The translations under genes were made by a program, and so were the position numbers. The notes under the pieces are model-generated. The model saw only the letters and a list, made by a program, of their open reading frames with translations, did not search any database and was not told the origin of the DNA. Below are positions 10,705 to 18,788 of a DNA stretch of 58,515 bases, one piece after another. Within the stretch, counting starts at the first letter, position 1; every line of letters starts with the position of its first letter. The stretch lies in the NCBI RefSeq assembly GCF_003052605.1, contig NZ_QASO01000106.1, positions 1 through 58,515 on the forward strand, in the 5' to 3' direction. This DNA comes from Ectopseudomonas oleovorans (GTDB lineage: Bacteria > Pseudomonadota > Gammaproteobacteria > Pseudomonadales > Pseudomonadaceae).

Positions 10705-11970
10705 ATGCCCAGTCATCTCAAATCCGTACAGGTTCCCCATCATCAGGTCATCATCGTCGGCGGCGGGCAGGCCGGTCTGTCCGCCAGCTACTACCTGCAG
10801 CAGCAAGGCATCGACCATCTGCTGCTGGAAAAGCACAGCCTCACCCATAGCTGGCGCACCCAGCGCTGGGATGCCTTCTGCCTGGTGACGCCGAACTGGC
10901 AGTGCGCCCTGCCAGGCTACCCCTATGCCGGGGACGACCCGCACGGGTTCATGCAGCGCGAGGAAATCATCGACTACCTCGACGGCTTCATCCGCAGTGT
11001 CAACGCCCCCGCCCGTGAGGGCGTCGCGGTACAGCGCGTCAGCACGCGACCGCAGGGCGGTTATCTGGTGCAGACCAGCGCTGGCGAGTTCAGCGCCGAT
11101 CAGGTCATCGTCGCCTCTGGCGGTTATCACACGCCGATCATCCCGCGCCTGGCCGAGCGTTTGCCGGCGGATATCGTCCAATTGCATTCCGAGCAGTACC
11201 GCAACCCGCAGGCGCTGCCCGAAGGCGGCGTGCTGGTGGTGGGCTCGGGGCAATCCGGTGCGCAGATCGCCGAGGATCTGCATCTGGCCGGGCGCAAGGT
11301 CTACCTGGCCGTCGGTGATGCCCCGCGCTGCGCGCGTTTTCACCGTGGCCGCGACGTTGTCGACTGGCTGGCCGAGATGGGCTACTACGACATCGGGGTC
11401 GACCAGCATCCGCTGCGCGAGGGCGTGCGCGACAATACCAACCACTACGTGACCGGCCGCGATGGTGGGCGTGACATCGACCTGCGCAGGTTCGCCCTGG
11501 AGGGTATGCAGTTGTTCGGCCTGTTGCAGGGCCTCGATGGCGAGACCCTGACCTTCAGCGACGATCTGCAAGCCAGGCTGGATGCCGCCGATGCGGTCTA
11601 CAACCGGATCAACGCCAGCATCGATGCCTACATCGCCGAGAAGGGCATCGATGCGCCGCCCGGTGGGGTCTATCAGCCGGTCTGGCAACCTCGGCAAGTA
11701 CCGACCGAGCTGCATTTGCGGCAGGCCGGCATCACCAGCGTCATCTGGTGCATCGGCTTCAGCCCGGATTTTTCCTGGGTCGATGCCGGGGTATTCAATG
11801 GCAGTGGTCATCCGGTACATAACCGTGGTGTCACCGCGGCTTCCGGGCTGTATTTCCTCGGTCTGCCCTGGCTGCATACCTGGGGCTCGGGGCGATTTTC
11901 GGGCATCGCCCGCGACGCCGAATACCTGGTCAAGCGTATCGCCCAACAACGCAAGGCGATTGCCGGCTAG
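10705..11970 (+). CDS. nitH: NitH, flavin-containing monooxygenase-like oxidoreductase (MSMEG_0569 family)
   Basis: A 421-residue FAD/NADPH protein. FAD motif IIVGGGQAGLSASYYLQQ near residue 15, NADPH motif VVGSGQSGAQIAEDL near residue 180, and a C-terminal GLYFLGLPWLHTWGSGRF. ATG 10705 is used because GGAG is 7 nt upstream. It closes the nit1C cluster. N- or hydroxyl-group oxidation of a nitrogen compound is the expected chemistry from the FMO-like fold; the substrate is unknown. Confidence 0.92.
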   Translation: MPSHLKSVQVPHHQVIIVGGGQAGLSASYYLQQQGIDHLLLEKHSLTHSWRTQRWDAFCLVTPNWQCALPGYPYAGDDPHGFMQREEIIDYLDGFIRSVNAPAREGVAVQRVSTRPQGGYLVQTSAGEFSADQVIVASGGYHTPIIPRLAERLPADIVQLHSEQYRNPQALPEGGVLVVGSGQSGAQIAEDLHLAGRKVYLAVGDAPRCARFHRGRDVVDWLAEMGYYDIGVDQHPLREGVRDNTNHYVTGRDGGRDIDLRRFALEGMQLFGLLQGLDGETLTFSDDLQARLDAADAVYNRINASIDAYIAEKGIDAPPGGVYQPVWQPRQVPTELHLRQAGITSVIWCIGFSPDFSWVDAGVFNGSGHPVHNRGVTAASGLYFLGLPWLHTWGSGRFSGIARDAEYLVKRIAQQRKAIAG

Positions 11971-12165
11971 GGCCCCTGGCGCAAGGCCTGCAGATAGGCC
12001 AGCGGCGTGTGGCCGGTGGCGTCCTTGAAGCGGTGCTTGAAATTGCGCACGCCGAAGCCGAAACGCGCAGCCAGCTCGTCGATGCCACGGTGCATCGACC
12101 AACTGATATCGACGGACCGCTCGCTGCGCACGTTGTCGGTCAGCAGGTAGCCGCTTTGCAGCGGC
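11967..12165 (-). pseudogene. Internal fragment of an AraC-family (GlxA-like) regulator
   Basis: The minus strand encodes an AraC-type helix-turn-helix core, HRGIDELAARFGFGVRNFKHRFK then TGHTPLAYLQALRQ, about 58 residues, with no start codon and without the second half of the DNA-binding domain. It is broken at both ends: on its 3' side by the nitH stop (shared CTAG) and on its 5' side by a thioesterase fragment. It is therefore gene debris. Confidence 0.75.
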
Positions 12166-12174
12166 GCCTTTTGC

Positions 12175-12516
12175 GTGGCCCTGCGCCACCGTGCGCTGCC
12201 CATCGTCGGAGATGCGTGCGGCAAGTTCCGCCGTGAGCTGAAGCTGTTCGAACGCTTCGAGATCCACACGCGCATGCTGGGTTGGGACGACAAGTGGAGC
12301 TTCGTCGAGCACCGTTTCGTCAAGGATCAGCGGATCATCGCCGTGGTGGCCATGCGCGGGCTGTTCCGTGGGCCGACGGGCAAGGTGGTGCCCGCCGAAT
12401 TCGCCCGTGAGCTGGGCCTGGACGAGCAGTCACCAGCATTGCCCGACTGGCTGCGGCAGTGGTCGGCCAGCTGCGACGGCCTGAGCCTGCAACTGCGGGA
12501 TATGGAGCGACCCTAA
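12175..12516 (+). pseudogene. 5'-truncated acyl-CoA thioesterase (4HBT/THEM6-like)
   Basis: The frame reads RHRALPIVGDACGKFRRELK, then FERFEIHTRMLGWDDKWSF, VEHRFVKD and AMRGLFRGPTG, the C-terminal two thirds of a hot-dog-fold thioesterase-like protein of about 170 residues. The N-terminal 55-60 residues, including the segment before the active helix, are absent, and upstream sequence belongs to the AraC fragment on the other strand. A GTG at 12175 could start translation but the product would lack part of the fold. Confidence 0.7.
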
Positions 12517-12527
12517 GCGCTTGGCGA

Positions 12528-13127
12528 TCAATCCGCGCCGTAGTTCATGATCGACAGCAGGCGGATTGGCACCTTCACCAGTTTCTCCGGGCCGTGGGGC
12601 ACTTCGCCGTCGAAGGTCAGGCTGTCGCCGGCCTGCATCGGGTAGAGCTGGTTGCCGTGGCGGTAGACCAGTTCACCCTCCAGCAGGTGCAGGAACTCGG
12701 TGCCGGGATGGGCGAAGGTGGGGAACTCCTCGCTGGCGTCGTCCATGCTCACCATGTAGGCCTCGAAGCTCTTCTTCGGCCCACGGGTGTGGTTGAGCAG
12801 GTGATAGGTGTGACCCTTGTCGGTGCCGCGACGAACCACTTCCAGGCCTTCGCCGCCCTTCACCAGCAGGGCACCGCCGCCTTGCTGGTCGTACTGGCTG
12901 AACAGCTTGGACATGGGCATGCCCAGCACGTCGCAAAGACGGCTGAGGGTGTCGAGGCTGGTGGAAACCTGGGCGTTCTCGATCTTGCTCAACATGCCCT
13001 GGCTGATCCCGGCGATGCGTGCCACGTCGGCGATCTTCAGTTCCTGGGCCTGGCGCTGGCGGCGAATCTGCATGCCCAGGTATTGCTCGAGCTTGAGGCG
13101 GGGAGGCGTTTCCGGCGTGGTCGTCAT
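12528..13127 (-). CDS. XRE-family regulator with C-terminal cupin domain
   Basis: A 199-residue protein with an N-terminal HTH (residues 18-73; VARIAGISQGMLSKIENAQVS) and a C-terminal cupin (about 110-190; HPGTEFLHLLEGELVYRHG and AGDSLTFDGEVPHGPEKL). This architecture senses small metabolites, often amines or amino acids (PuuR-like). It is divergent from gmaS. The gap holds several TTC-N7-GAA dyads that recur at other promoters of the amine genes, so it is the best local candidate for the regulator of methylated-amine metabolism; that is an inference. Confidence 0.85.
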   Translation of the reverse strand: MTTTPETPPRLKLEQYLGMQIRRQRQAQELKIADVARIAGISQGMLSKIENAQVSTSLDTLSRLCDVLGMPMSKLFSQYDQQGGGALLVKGGEGLEVVRRGTDKGHTYHLLNHTRGPKKSFEAYMVSMDDASEEFPTFAHPGTEFLHLLEGELVYRHGNQLYPMQAGDSLTFDGEVPHGPEKLVKVPIRLLSIMNYGAD

Positions 13128-13158
13128 ACAGGCTTATTTCTTCTATGAATAAAAAATT

Positions 13159-13175
13159 CGCACCAGGAATGTGCG
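13159..13175. promoter_or_regulatory. Possible NtrC-like upstream site
   Basis: CGCACCAGGAATGTGCG is a perfect dyad (CGCAC-N7-GTGCG) resembling the NtrC site TGCACC-N5-GGTGCA in 9 of 12 positions, about 135 bp upstream of the gmaS -24 element. An activator must exist for the sigma54 promoter; NtrC is only one option. Confidence 0.35.
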
Positions 13176-13209
13176 GACTGCCTTGCTTCGGTGCGTTTTT
13201 CGTTCGCGA

Positions 13210-13244
13210 CTTTCCTCGTATGAAAGCATTTTTCTTCGGCAGAT
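13210..13244. promoter_or_regulatory. Tandem TTC-N7-GAA operator pair, XRE/gmaS divergent gap
   Basis: CTTTCCTCGTATGAAAG (dyad core 13212-13224) is followed exactly 20 bp later by TTCTTCGGCAGAT (13232-13244, last base off). It matches the element downstream of gmaS, demethylase and amt promoters. Probable site for autoregulation of the XRE-cupin gene. Confidence 0.5.
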
Positions 13245-13292
13245 AGAAGAAAGACGCGGGTTCCCGTGAGGTCGCCTCCTGGCATGGTCAGT

Positions 13293-13308
13293 TGGCAAGC
13301 TGCTTGCA
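13293..13308 (+). promoter_or_regulatory. Sigma54 promoter of gmaS-mgsABC
   Basis: TGGCAAGCTGCTTGCA: GG at 13294-13295 and GC at 13306-13307 with the exact consensus spacing and a perfect TTGCA -12 box. Start of transcription is expected near 13318, 54 bp before the gmaS ATG. Confidence 0.85.
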
Positions 13309-13309
13309 T

Positions 13310-13342
13310 TTCTTTTGGGGAAATTAAAATTCCCCAGCGGAA
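13310..13342. promoter_or_regulatory. Tandem TTC-N7-GAA operators over the gmaS start site
   Basis: TTCTTTTGGGGAA (13310-13322; the wider ATTTC-N7-GAAAT is a perfect dyad) and TTCCCCAGCGGAA (13330-13342), 20 bp apart, begin 2 nt after the -12 GC. Occupation should block initiation or escape. The same geometry is found at 18158-18190. Confidence 0.6.
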
Positions 13343-13371
13343 TAATGGCGACGCCACCGGAGGCCTTAACC

Positions 13372-14706
13372 ATGTTGCCCAGTGAAACCCAGAAAATCAT
13401 CGACCAGCACGGCATCAAGTACGTGCTGGCCCAGTTCGTCGATATCCATGGTGCGGCCAAGACCAAGTCGGTGCCGGTTTCGGGGCTCAAGGCCGTGGCC
13501 GAGGAGGGCGCCGGCTTCGCCGGGTTCGCCATCTGGGGCATGGGCATGGAGCCGCACGGCCCGGACTTCATGGCCCGTGGCGATCTCTCCACGCTGATGC
13601 CGGTGCCCTGGCAGCCGGGTTATGGTCGCGTGGTGTGCATCGGTCATGTCAATGGCGAGCCGCACCCCTATGACACCCGCTACGTATTGCAGCAGCAGGT
13701 GCAGCGCCTGACGGATCGGGGCTGGACGCTGAACACAGGCCTGGAGCCGGAATTCAGCCTGTTCCGCCGTGACGCCCAGGGCAAACTGGTGCCGGTGGAT
13801 GCCAGCGACAAGCTGGAGAAGCCCTGCTACGACTACAAGGGCCTGTCGCGTTCGCGCGTGTTCCTGGAAAAGCTCACCGAGGCGCTGCAGCCGGTAGGCT
13901 TCGATATCTACCAGATCGACCACGAGGACGCCTGCGGCCAGTTCGAGATCAACTACACCTACAGCGATGCCATGGAGTCGGCGGATCGCTTCACCTTCTT
14001 CCGCATGGCTGCCGGTGAGATCGCCAATGATCTGGGCATGATCTGCTCGTTCATGCCCAAACCGGATCCGCGCCGTGCCGGCAATGGCATGCACTTCCAC
14101 CTGTCGATCGGCAGCGCCAGCAGCAAGAACCTCTTCCATGACGCCAGCGACCCCAGCGGCATGGGCCTGTCCAAGCTGGCCTATCACTTCCTCGGCGGCC
14201 TGCTGGCCCATGGCCCGGCGCTGTGCGCCTTTGCCGCGCCGACGGTGAACTCCTACAAGCGCCTGGTCGTTGGCCGCTCGCTATCCGGCGCGACCTGGGC
14301 GCCGGCCTTCATCGCCTATGGCGACAACAACCGTTCGGCGATGCTGCGCATTCCCTACGGCCGTATCGAGTTCCGCCTGCCGGACGCCGGTTGCAACCCC
14401 TACCTGGTCACCGCCGCGATCATCGCCGCCGGCCTCGACGGCATTGATCGCCAGCTCGATCCGGGCAAGGCCTGCAACGAGAACCTCTACAAGCTCAGCC
14501 TGGAAGAGATCGCCGCACGCGGCATCAAGACCCTGCCGCAGTCGCTTAAGGAAGCCTGCGACGAGCTGGAGGCCGACCCGCTGTTCCGCGAGGTGCTGGG
14601 CACCGAGATCGTCGACGAATTCCTCAAGCTCAAGCGCATGGAGTGGGTCGAGTACAGCCGCCACGTCTCCGACTGGGAGATCGAGCGTTACACCGAATTC
14701 TTCTAG
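13372..14706 (+). CDS. gmaS: Gamma-glutamylmethylamide synthetase (GmaS)
   Basis: A 444-residue glutamine-synthetase-fold enzyme that joins methylamine to glutamate with ATP, first step of the indirect N-methylglutamate pathway. The N-terminal [17 protein letters not shown], the glutamate site [10 protein letters not shown] and the ATP-site region [32 protein letters not shown] follow type III GS/GMAS proteins; 444 residues is the GmaS length. ATG 13372 is preferred over the in-frame ATG 13345 because GGAGG lies 9 nt upstream. The three mgs genes follow on the same strand. A closely related gamma-glutamylpolyamine synthetase is excluded mainly by context. Confidence 0.9.
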   Translation: MLPSETQKIIDQHGIKYVLAQFVDIHGAAKTKSVPVSGLKAVAEEGAGFAGFAIWGMGMEPHGPDFMARGDLSTLMPVPWQPGYGRVVCIGHVNGEPHPYDTRYVLQQQVQRLTDRGWTLNTGLEPEFSLFRRDAQGKLVPVDASDKLEKPCYDYKGLSRSRVFLEKLTEALQPVGFDIYQIDHEDACGQFEINYTYSDAMESADRFTFFRMAAGEIANDLGMICSFMPKPDPRRAGNGMHFHLSIGSASSKNLFHDASDPSGMGLSKLAYHFLGGLLAHGPALCAFAAPTVNSYKRLVVGRSLSGATWAPAFIAYGDNNRSAMLRIPYGRIEFRLPDAGCNPYLVTAAIIAAGLDGIDRQLDPGKACNENLYKLSLEEIAARGIKTLPQSLKEACDELEADPLFREVLGTEIVDEFLKLKRMEWVEYSRHVSDWEIERYTEFF

Positions 14707-14781
14707 CCGAACGCCCGCCCGCGCGGGCACACGCCAACGCCACTGAACGAGCCTCCCCCAGGGAGGTGATGAGGATTTTTT

Positions 14782-15684
14782 ATGTGTGGAATCGTAGGTC
14801 TGTACCTGAAGAACCCGGCGCTGGAGAACCAGCTTGGCGCACTCTTCGAACCCATGTTGCTGGCCATGACCGACCGTGGCCCGGACAGCGCCGGCTTTGC
14901 CATCTACGGTGACGAGGTGAAGGACGGCTGGATCAAGCTGACCCTGCAAAGCACCAGCGCCGGCTATGACTTCAAGGCCCTGATGGGCGAGCTGGAAGGA
15001 CGCCTGGGCTGCTCGCTGGACTGGTTCCAGAACGCCAGTGCCGCCGTGCTCAAGACCAATGCCGACGAGGCGGCTGTGCGCGCCGTGCTCGCCGAACTGG
15101 CACCGACCGTGCGCGTGATGAGCGTCGGCCAGAGCATCGAGATTCTCAAGGGCATGGGCCTGCCGAAGGAAATCGCCGAGCGCTTCTCGCTGGCCAAGAT
15201 GAAGGGCAGCCACATCATCGGCCACACCCGCATGGCCACCGAGAGTGCGGTGACCATGGAAGGCAGCCACCCGTTCTCCACCGGCCAGGATCTGTGCCTG
15301 GTGCACAACGGCTCGCTGTCCAACCACTTCCGTCTGCGCCAGGAGCTGCGCCGCCACGGTATCGAGTTCGAGACCGAGAACGATACCGAGGTGGCCGCCG
15401 GCTACCTGACCTGGCGCCTGCGCCAGGGCGATTCGCTCAAGGAAGCGCTCGACCATTCGCTGGAAGACCTCGATGGCTTCTTCACCTTCGCCATCGGCAC
15501 CCGCGACGGCTTCGCGGTGATCCGCGACCCCATCGCCTGCAAGCCGGCGATCCTCGCCGAGACCGATGACTACGTGGCCATGGCCTCCGAATACCAGGCC
15601 CTGTCGACCCTGCCGGGCATCGACAAGGCCAAGGTGTGGGAGCCGGAGCCGGCGACCATGTATATCTGGGAACGCAGCGCCTGA
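14782..15684 (+). CDS. mgsA: N-methylglutamate synthase subunit A (class II glutamine-amidotransferase type)
   Basis: A 300-residue Ntn amidotransferase resembling the N-terminal domain of glutamate synthase. Met is followed directly by the catalytic Cys (MCGIVGLYLKN), and MTDRGPDSAGFAIYG, HTRMATESAVT and LVHNGSLSNH are conserved glutaminase segments. In MgsABC this subunit takes gamma-glutamylmethylamide and releases methylamine into a tunnel. It lies 75 bp after gmaS and 25 bp before mgsB. Confidence 0.92.
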   Translation: MCGIVGLYLKNPALENQLGALFEPMLLAMTDRGPDSAGFAIYGDEVKDGWIKLTLQSTSAGYDFKALMGELEGRLGCSLDWFQNASAAVLKTNADEAAVRAVLAELAPTVRVMSVGQSIEILKGMGLPKEIAERFSLAKMKGSHIIGHTRMATESAVTMEGSHPFSTGQDLCLVHNGSLSNHFRLRQELRRHGIEFETENDTEVAAGYLTWRLRQGDSLKEALDHSLEDLDGFFTFAIGTRDGFAVIRDPIACKPAILAETDDYVAMASEYQALSTLPGIDKAKVWEPEPATMYIWERSA

Positions 15685-15709
15685 TTTCGCGATTTTTGGA
15701 GACCGAACC

Positions 15710-16393
15710 ATGAAAACCATCGACCTTTCCAGCGCCACCGTGCGCGACCTGAACCAGGCCCTGCATGACCAGACCAAGACCCTCACCGAGCGCGAATGGG
15801 TGGTGAGCAACCCGGGCGGCAAGCACAACCTCGCCGTGGGCCTGAACGAAGCACTGAGCGTGGAGATCGACGGCCACGCCGGCTACTACTGCGCCGGCAT
15901 GAACCAGAAGGCCAGCGTCACCATCCACGGCAACGTCGGTGTCGGCGTGGCCGAGAACATGATGAGCGGCATGGTGCGCATCAAGGGCAGCGCCTCACAG
16001 GCGGCCGGTGCTACCGCTCATGGCGGCCTGCTGGTGATCGAGGGCGACGCCGGTGCGCGCTGCGGTATCTCGATGAAGGGCGTCGACATCGTCGTCGGCG
16101 GCAACATTGGTCACATGAGTTGCTTCATGGGCCAGGCAGGCAGGCTCGTCGTCTGCGGCGATGCCGGTGATGCACTGGGCGATTCGCTCTACGAGACGCG
16201 TATCTACGTCAAGGGCACGGTCAAGTCGCTGGGCTCGGACTGCATGGAGAAACACATGCGTCCCGAGCATCTGGAAGAACTTGCCGAACTACTCAACCGC
16301 GCCGGCTTCGACGAAGACCCGGCCAGCTTCAAACGCTACGGCTCGGCTCGTCAGCTGTACAACTTCAAGGTCGACAACGCTTCGGCGTACTGA
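15710..16393 (+). CDS. mgsB: N-methylglutamate synthase subunit B (GXGXG domain)
   Basis: A 227-residue protein equivalent to the C-terminal GXGXG beta-helix of glutamate synthase: HGNVGVGVAENMMSGMVRIKG, GGLLVIEGDAGARCGISMKG and GGNIGHMSCFMGQAGRLVVCGDAG show the repeats. ATG 15710 is the first sensible start after mgsA. It is a structural subunit of MgsABC. Confidence 0.92.
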   Translation: MKTIDLSSATVRDLNQALHDQTKTLTEREWVVSNPGGKHNLAVGLNEALSVEIDGHAGYYCAGMNQKASVTIHGNVGVGVAENMMSGMVRIKGSASQAAGATAHGGLLVIEGDAGARCGISMKGVDIVVGGNIGHMSCFMGQAGRLVVCGDAGDALGDSLYETRIYVKGTVKSLGSDCMEKHMRPEHLEELAELLNRAGFDEDPASFKRYGSARQLYNFKVDNASAY

Positions 16394-16423
16394 TCGCGCA
16401 CCCTGCCCGAAGAGGAATTTGCA

Positions 16424-17749
16424 ATGAGCGAAAAAATCACCCCGGTGCTGCGCGAGTCCGCCACCTTCGACCGCCTGTCCATACAGGAAATCCAGCGTGC
16501 CGCCGAGACTGGCATCTATGACATCCGCGGCGGCGGCACCAAGCGCAAGCTGCCGCACTTCGATGACCTACTGCTGCTCGGCGCCTCCATGTCGCGCTAC
16601 CCGCTGGAAGGCTACCGCGAGAAATGCGGTACCGACGTGGTGCTGGGCAACCGCTTCGCCAAGAAACCGATCCACCTGAAGATCCCGGTGACTATCGCCG
16701 GCATGAGTTTCGGTGCGCTGTCGGCCCAGGCCAAGGAAGCCCTCGGGCGTGGCGCCACCATTGCCGGCACCAGCACCACCACTGGCGACGGCGGCATGAC
16801 CCCGGAAGAGCGCGGCCAGTCGCAGCATCTGGTCTATCAGTACCTGCCGTCGCGCTATGGCATGAACCCGGATGACCTGCGCAAGGCCGATGCAATCGAG
16901 ATCGTCCTCGGCCAGGGCGCCAAGCCGGGCGGCGGCGGCATGCTGCTGGGCATGAAGGTCACCGAGCGCGTGGCCGGTATGCGCACGTTGCCGATCGGCG
17001 TCGATCAGCGCAGCGCCTGCCGTCACCCGGACTGGACAGGCCCTGACGACCTGGCGATCAAGATCGCCGAGATCCGCGAGATCACCGATTGGGAAAAACC
17101 CATCTACGTGAAGATCGGCGCCAGCCGCCCCTACTACGACGTCAAGCTGGCGGTGAAGGCCGGCGCCGACGTGATCGTTCTCGACGGCATGCAGGGCGGC
17201 ACCGCCGCCACTCAGGAAGTGTTCATCGAGCACGTCGGCATCCCGATTCTCTCGGCCATCCCGCAGGCCGTGCAGGCCCTGCAGGAGATGGACATGCATC
17301 GCAAGGTGCAGCTGATCGTCTCTGGCGGCATTCGCACCGGCGCCGACGTGGCCAAGGCCATGGCCCTGGGTGCCGACGCCGTGGCCATCGGCACCGCCGC
17401 CTTGATCGCCCTGGGTGACAACCATCCGCGCCTGGACGAGGAGCTGAAGGCCATCGGTTCGGCCGCCGGTTACTACGACGACTGGCAGAACGGCCGTGAC
17501 CCAGCCGGCATCACCACCCAGGATCCGGAGCTGGCCAAGCGTCTCGATCCGGTCGCCGCCGGCCGCCGCCTGGCCAACTACCTGCGCGTGCTGGTGCTGG
17601 AGGCGCAGACCATGGCCCGCGCCTGCGGCAAGTCGCACCTGCACAACCTCGACCCCGAGGACTTGGTAGCGCTGACCGTGGAAGCCGCTGCCATGGCCCG
17701 TGTGCCATTGGCCGGTACCAACTGGGTGCCGGGGCAATTGCAATACTGA
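16424..17749 (+). CDS. mgsC: N-methylglutamate synthase subunit C (FMN-binding)
   Basis: A 441-residue TIM-barrel protein equal to the FMN/synthase domain of glutamate synthase. VTIAGMSFGALSAQAKEALGRGA, GQGAKPGGGGML, DVIVLDGMQGGTAATQEVF and VSGGIRTGADVAKAMALGADAVAIGTAAL are the substrate- and FMN-binding segments. It makes N-methylglutamate from the released methylamine and 2-oxoglutarate. It ends the operon; a 12-bp hairpin follows 5 bp later. Confidence 0.93.
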   Translation: MSEKITPVLRESATFDRLSIQEIQRAAETGIYDIRGGGTKRKLPHFDDLLLLGASMSRYPLEGYREKCGTDVVLGNRFAKKPIHLKIPVTIAGMSFGALSAQAKEALGRGATIAGTSTTTGDGGMTPEERGQSQHLVYQYLPSRYGMNPDDLRKADAIEIVLGQGAKPGGGGMLLGMKVTERVAGMRTLPIGVDQRSACRHPDWTGPDDLAIKIAEIREITDWEKPIYVKIGASRPYYDVKLAVKAGADVIVLDGMQGGTAATQEVFIEHVGIPILSAIPQAVQALQEMDMHRKVQLIVSGGIRTGADVAKAMALGADAVAIGTAALIALGDNHPRLDEELKAIGSAAGYYDDWQNGRDPAGITTQDPELAKRLDPVAAGRRLANYLRVLVLEAQTMARACGKSHLHNLDPEDLVALTVEAAAMARVPLAGTNWVPGQLQY

Positions 17750-17753
17750 AGCG

Positions 17754-17783
17754 GTAGGCGCTCATTCATCGATGAGCGCCTAC
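17754..17783 (+). terminator. Hairpin at the end of gmaS-mgsABC
   Basis: GTAGGCGCTCAT, a 6-base loop and ATGAGCGCCTAC form a perfect 12-bp stem 5 bp after the mgsC stop. There is no T-run, so termination is probable but not certain. Confidence 0.6.
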
Positions 17784-17872
17784 AGGGTGCTTCCCCATCC
17801 CAGAGGTCTGCATGCGGCCGGTCGACGCGGATTCATTCGCGAACGGGACTGGCCGCTGCGGCTACGGATACC

Positions 17873-17903
17873 AACCCAAGCGCCGTTTGCCAGCGCTTGG
17901 GTT
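17873..17903 (-). terminator. Perfect 11-bp hairpin
   Basis: AACCCAAGCGC, a 9-base loop and GCGCTTGGGTT. It lies 14 bp after the stop of the small minus-strand frame 17918-17980 and could terminate it, or be a stabilising element. Confidence 0.45.
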
Positions 17904-17917
17904 AGTGCCGGCCGAAG

Positions 17918-17980
17918 TCACAGGTCTTCGTCGAGAATGTTGAGGCGCGTTCGGTTGACCTGACTGCGCGCGCACTTCAT
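17918..17980 (-). CDS. Possible 20-residue peptide
   Basis: An ATG with a weak GAGAG upstream opens a 20-codon frame (MKCARSQVNR...LDEDL) that ends 14 bp before a perfect hairpin. Gene-terminator layout argues for expression; the short length argues for chance. No family recognised. Confidence 0.25.
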   Translation of the reverse strand: MKCARSQVNRTRLNILDEDL

Positions 17981-18141
17981 CCGTGGTCTCTCTTCTGTCC
18001 TGGTTTCACCGCTCAAGAACGCTCTTCAAAAAATGCCCAGGTGCGCCATCGCAGCGCGCTCTGCCCTGCCGTTGTGCAGGTTTTGAGCAGTTGTGGATGC
18101 CTGCCTGTCGTTTCCCCAGTGGCTGCGCGCGGATCAAGAAA

Positions 18142-18157
18142 TGGCACATTTCATGCT
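18142..18157 (+). promoter_or_regulatory. Sigma54 promoter of the dimethylamine demethylase operon
   Basis: TGGCACATTTCATGCT has GG (18143-18144) and GC (18155-18156) at the 12-base step; the -24 half is perfect. Expected start near 18168, about 75 bp before the first ATG. Confidence 0.75.
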
Positions 18158-18190
18158 TTCTCTGTAAGAACAAAAAGTTCTCCAGGGGAA
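18158..18190. promoter_or_regulatory. Tandem TTC-N7-GAA operators over the demethylase operon start
   Basis: TTCTCTGTAAGAA (18158-18170) and TTCTCCAGGGGAA (18178-18190) are full dyads exactly 20 bp apart, beginning 1 nt after the -12 GC. This repeats the arrangement at gmaS. Confidence 0.6.
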
Positions 18191-18242
18191 TTTTCTCTGG
18201 AGCAAACCGACCATCGCCTTGCTCTCACCCGGAGGGTTTCCG

Positions 18243-18788
18243 ATGACAGCATCCAGTGCCGAACCCATGTTCAGTACCCCACGTTATGCCACCGAGGTGT
18301 CCCGACATACGGCCAGTCGCCGTATCGTGGTGGCGCAGCAGGCGAGCCTGGCCACCAGGCTGCTCCACCACCCTGCGCCGACTCTGCTGCTGTGCCTGGG
18401 CGAGACGTTGCCGGGCAGTGTCGAGCAGGAGAGCCTGCCCAGCAGCGAAGCGCTGTACCTGCGCTTGCAGATGCTGCTGGAGCAGGCCCAGGCCGGCACC
18501 CGCTTGTACGTCTGTGGCGATGAAAGCTTTCTCTGGCACGTTCATCGCCTGGCGCGGCAGGCCGGCCTGCTCGGCGACGAGATCGAACTGTTCAAGCAGG
18601 GCGCGCGACGCCGCCTGTACTGCGTGCACTGCGGGCATTTTCAGGACATCGGCAGCGAAGGCGAGTGCACCTGTGGCCAGTGCCGGGTGAAGTTATTCGT
18701 CCGTGAGCATTTCTCCCAGCGCCTCGGCGCCTACATGGGCGTCTGCATCGACCCGGACAGCCCCTATGCGCCGGAGGTGCGGTCATGA
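18243..18788 (+). CDS. dmmA: Dimethylamine monooxygenase small subunit, DmmA-like
   Basis: A 181-residue protein, first gene of the four-gene heme-dependent N-demethylase operon, with GGAGGG upstream of ATG 18243. The N-terminal two thirds resemble a Rossmann-like reductase module (LYVCGDESFLWHVHRLARQAG, an NAD(P)H-domain-like strand and helix). The C terminus carries CVHCGHF and CTCGQC, four or five cysteines suited to zinc or an iron-sulfur site. It overlaps the next gene by 4 bp (ATGA). In the P. mendocina enzyme a subunit of this type completes electron transfer; its precise job is less clear than that of its partners. Confidence 0.8.
   Translation: MTASSAEPMFSTPRYATEVSRHTASRRIVVAQQASLATRLLHHPAPTLLLCLGETLPGSVEQESLPSSEALYLRLQMLLEQAQAGTRLYVCGDESFLWHVHRLARQAGLLGDEIELFKQGARRRLYCVHCGHFQDIGSEGECTCGQCRVKLFVREHFSQRLGAYMGVCIDPDSPYAPEVRS

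Larger units (their letters stand above)
17750..18242. other. Long intergenic region between mgsC and the demethylase operon
   Basis: 493 bp without a standard gene. It contains two strong hairpins (17754-17783, 17873-17903), a possible 20-codon gene on the minus strand (17918-17980), a sigma54 promoter (18142-18157) and two dyad operators (18158-18190). The rest, 17990-18140, shows nothing I can name. Confidence 0.7.

Noticed and set aside
12175..12516. Intact thioesterase gene
   Set aside because: The first third of the fold is missing and the upstream sequence belongs to another gene fragment.
13141..13164. Another TTC...GAA dyad in front of the XRE gene (TTCTTCTATGAA)
   Set aside because: Spacer is 6, not 7, and no partner lies at 20 bp; not counted with the operator set.
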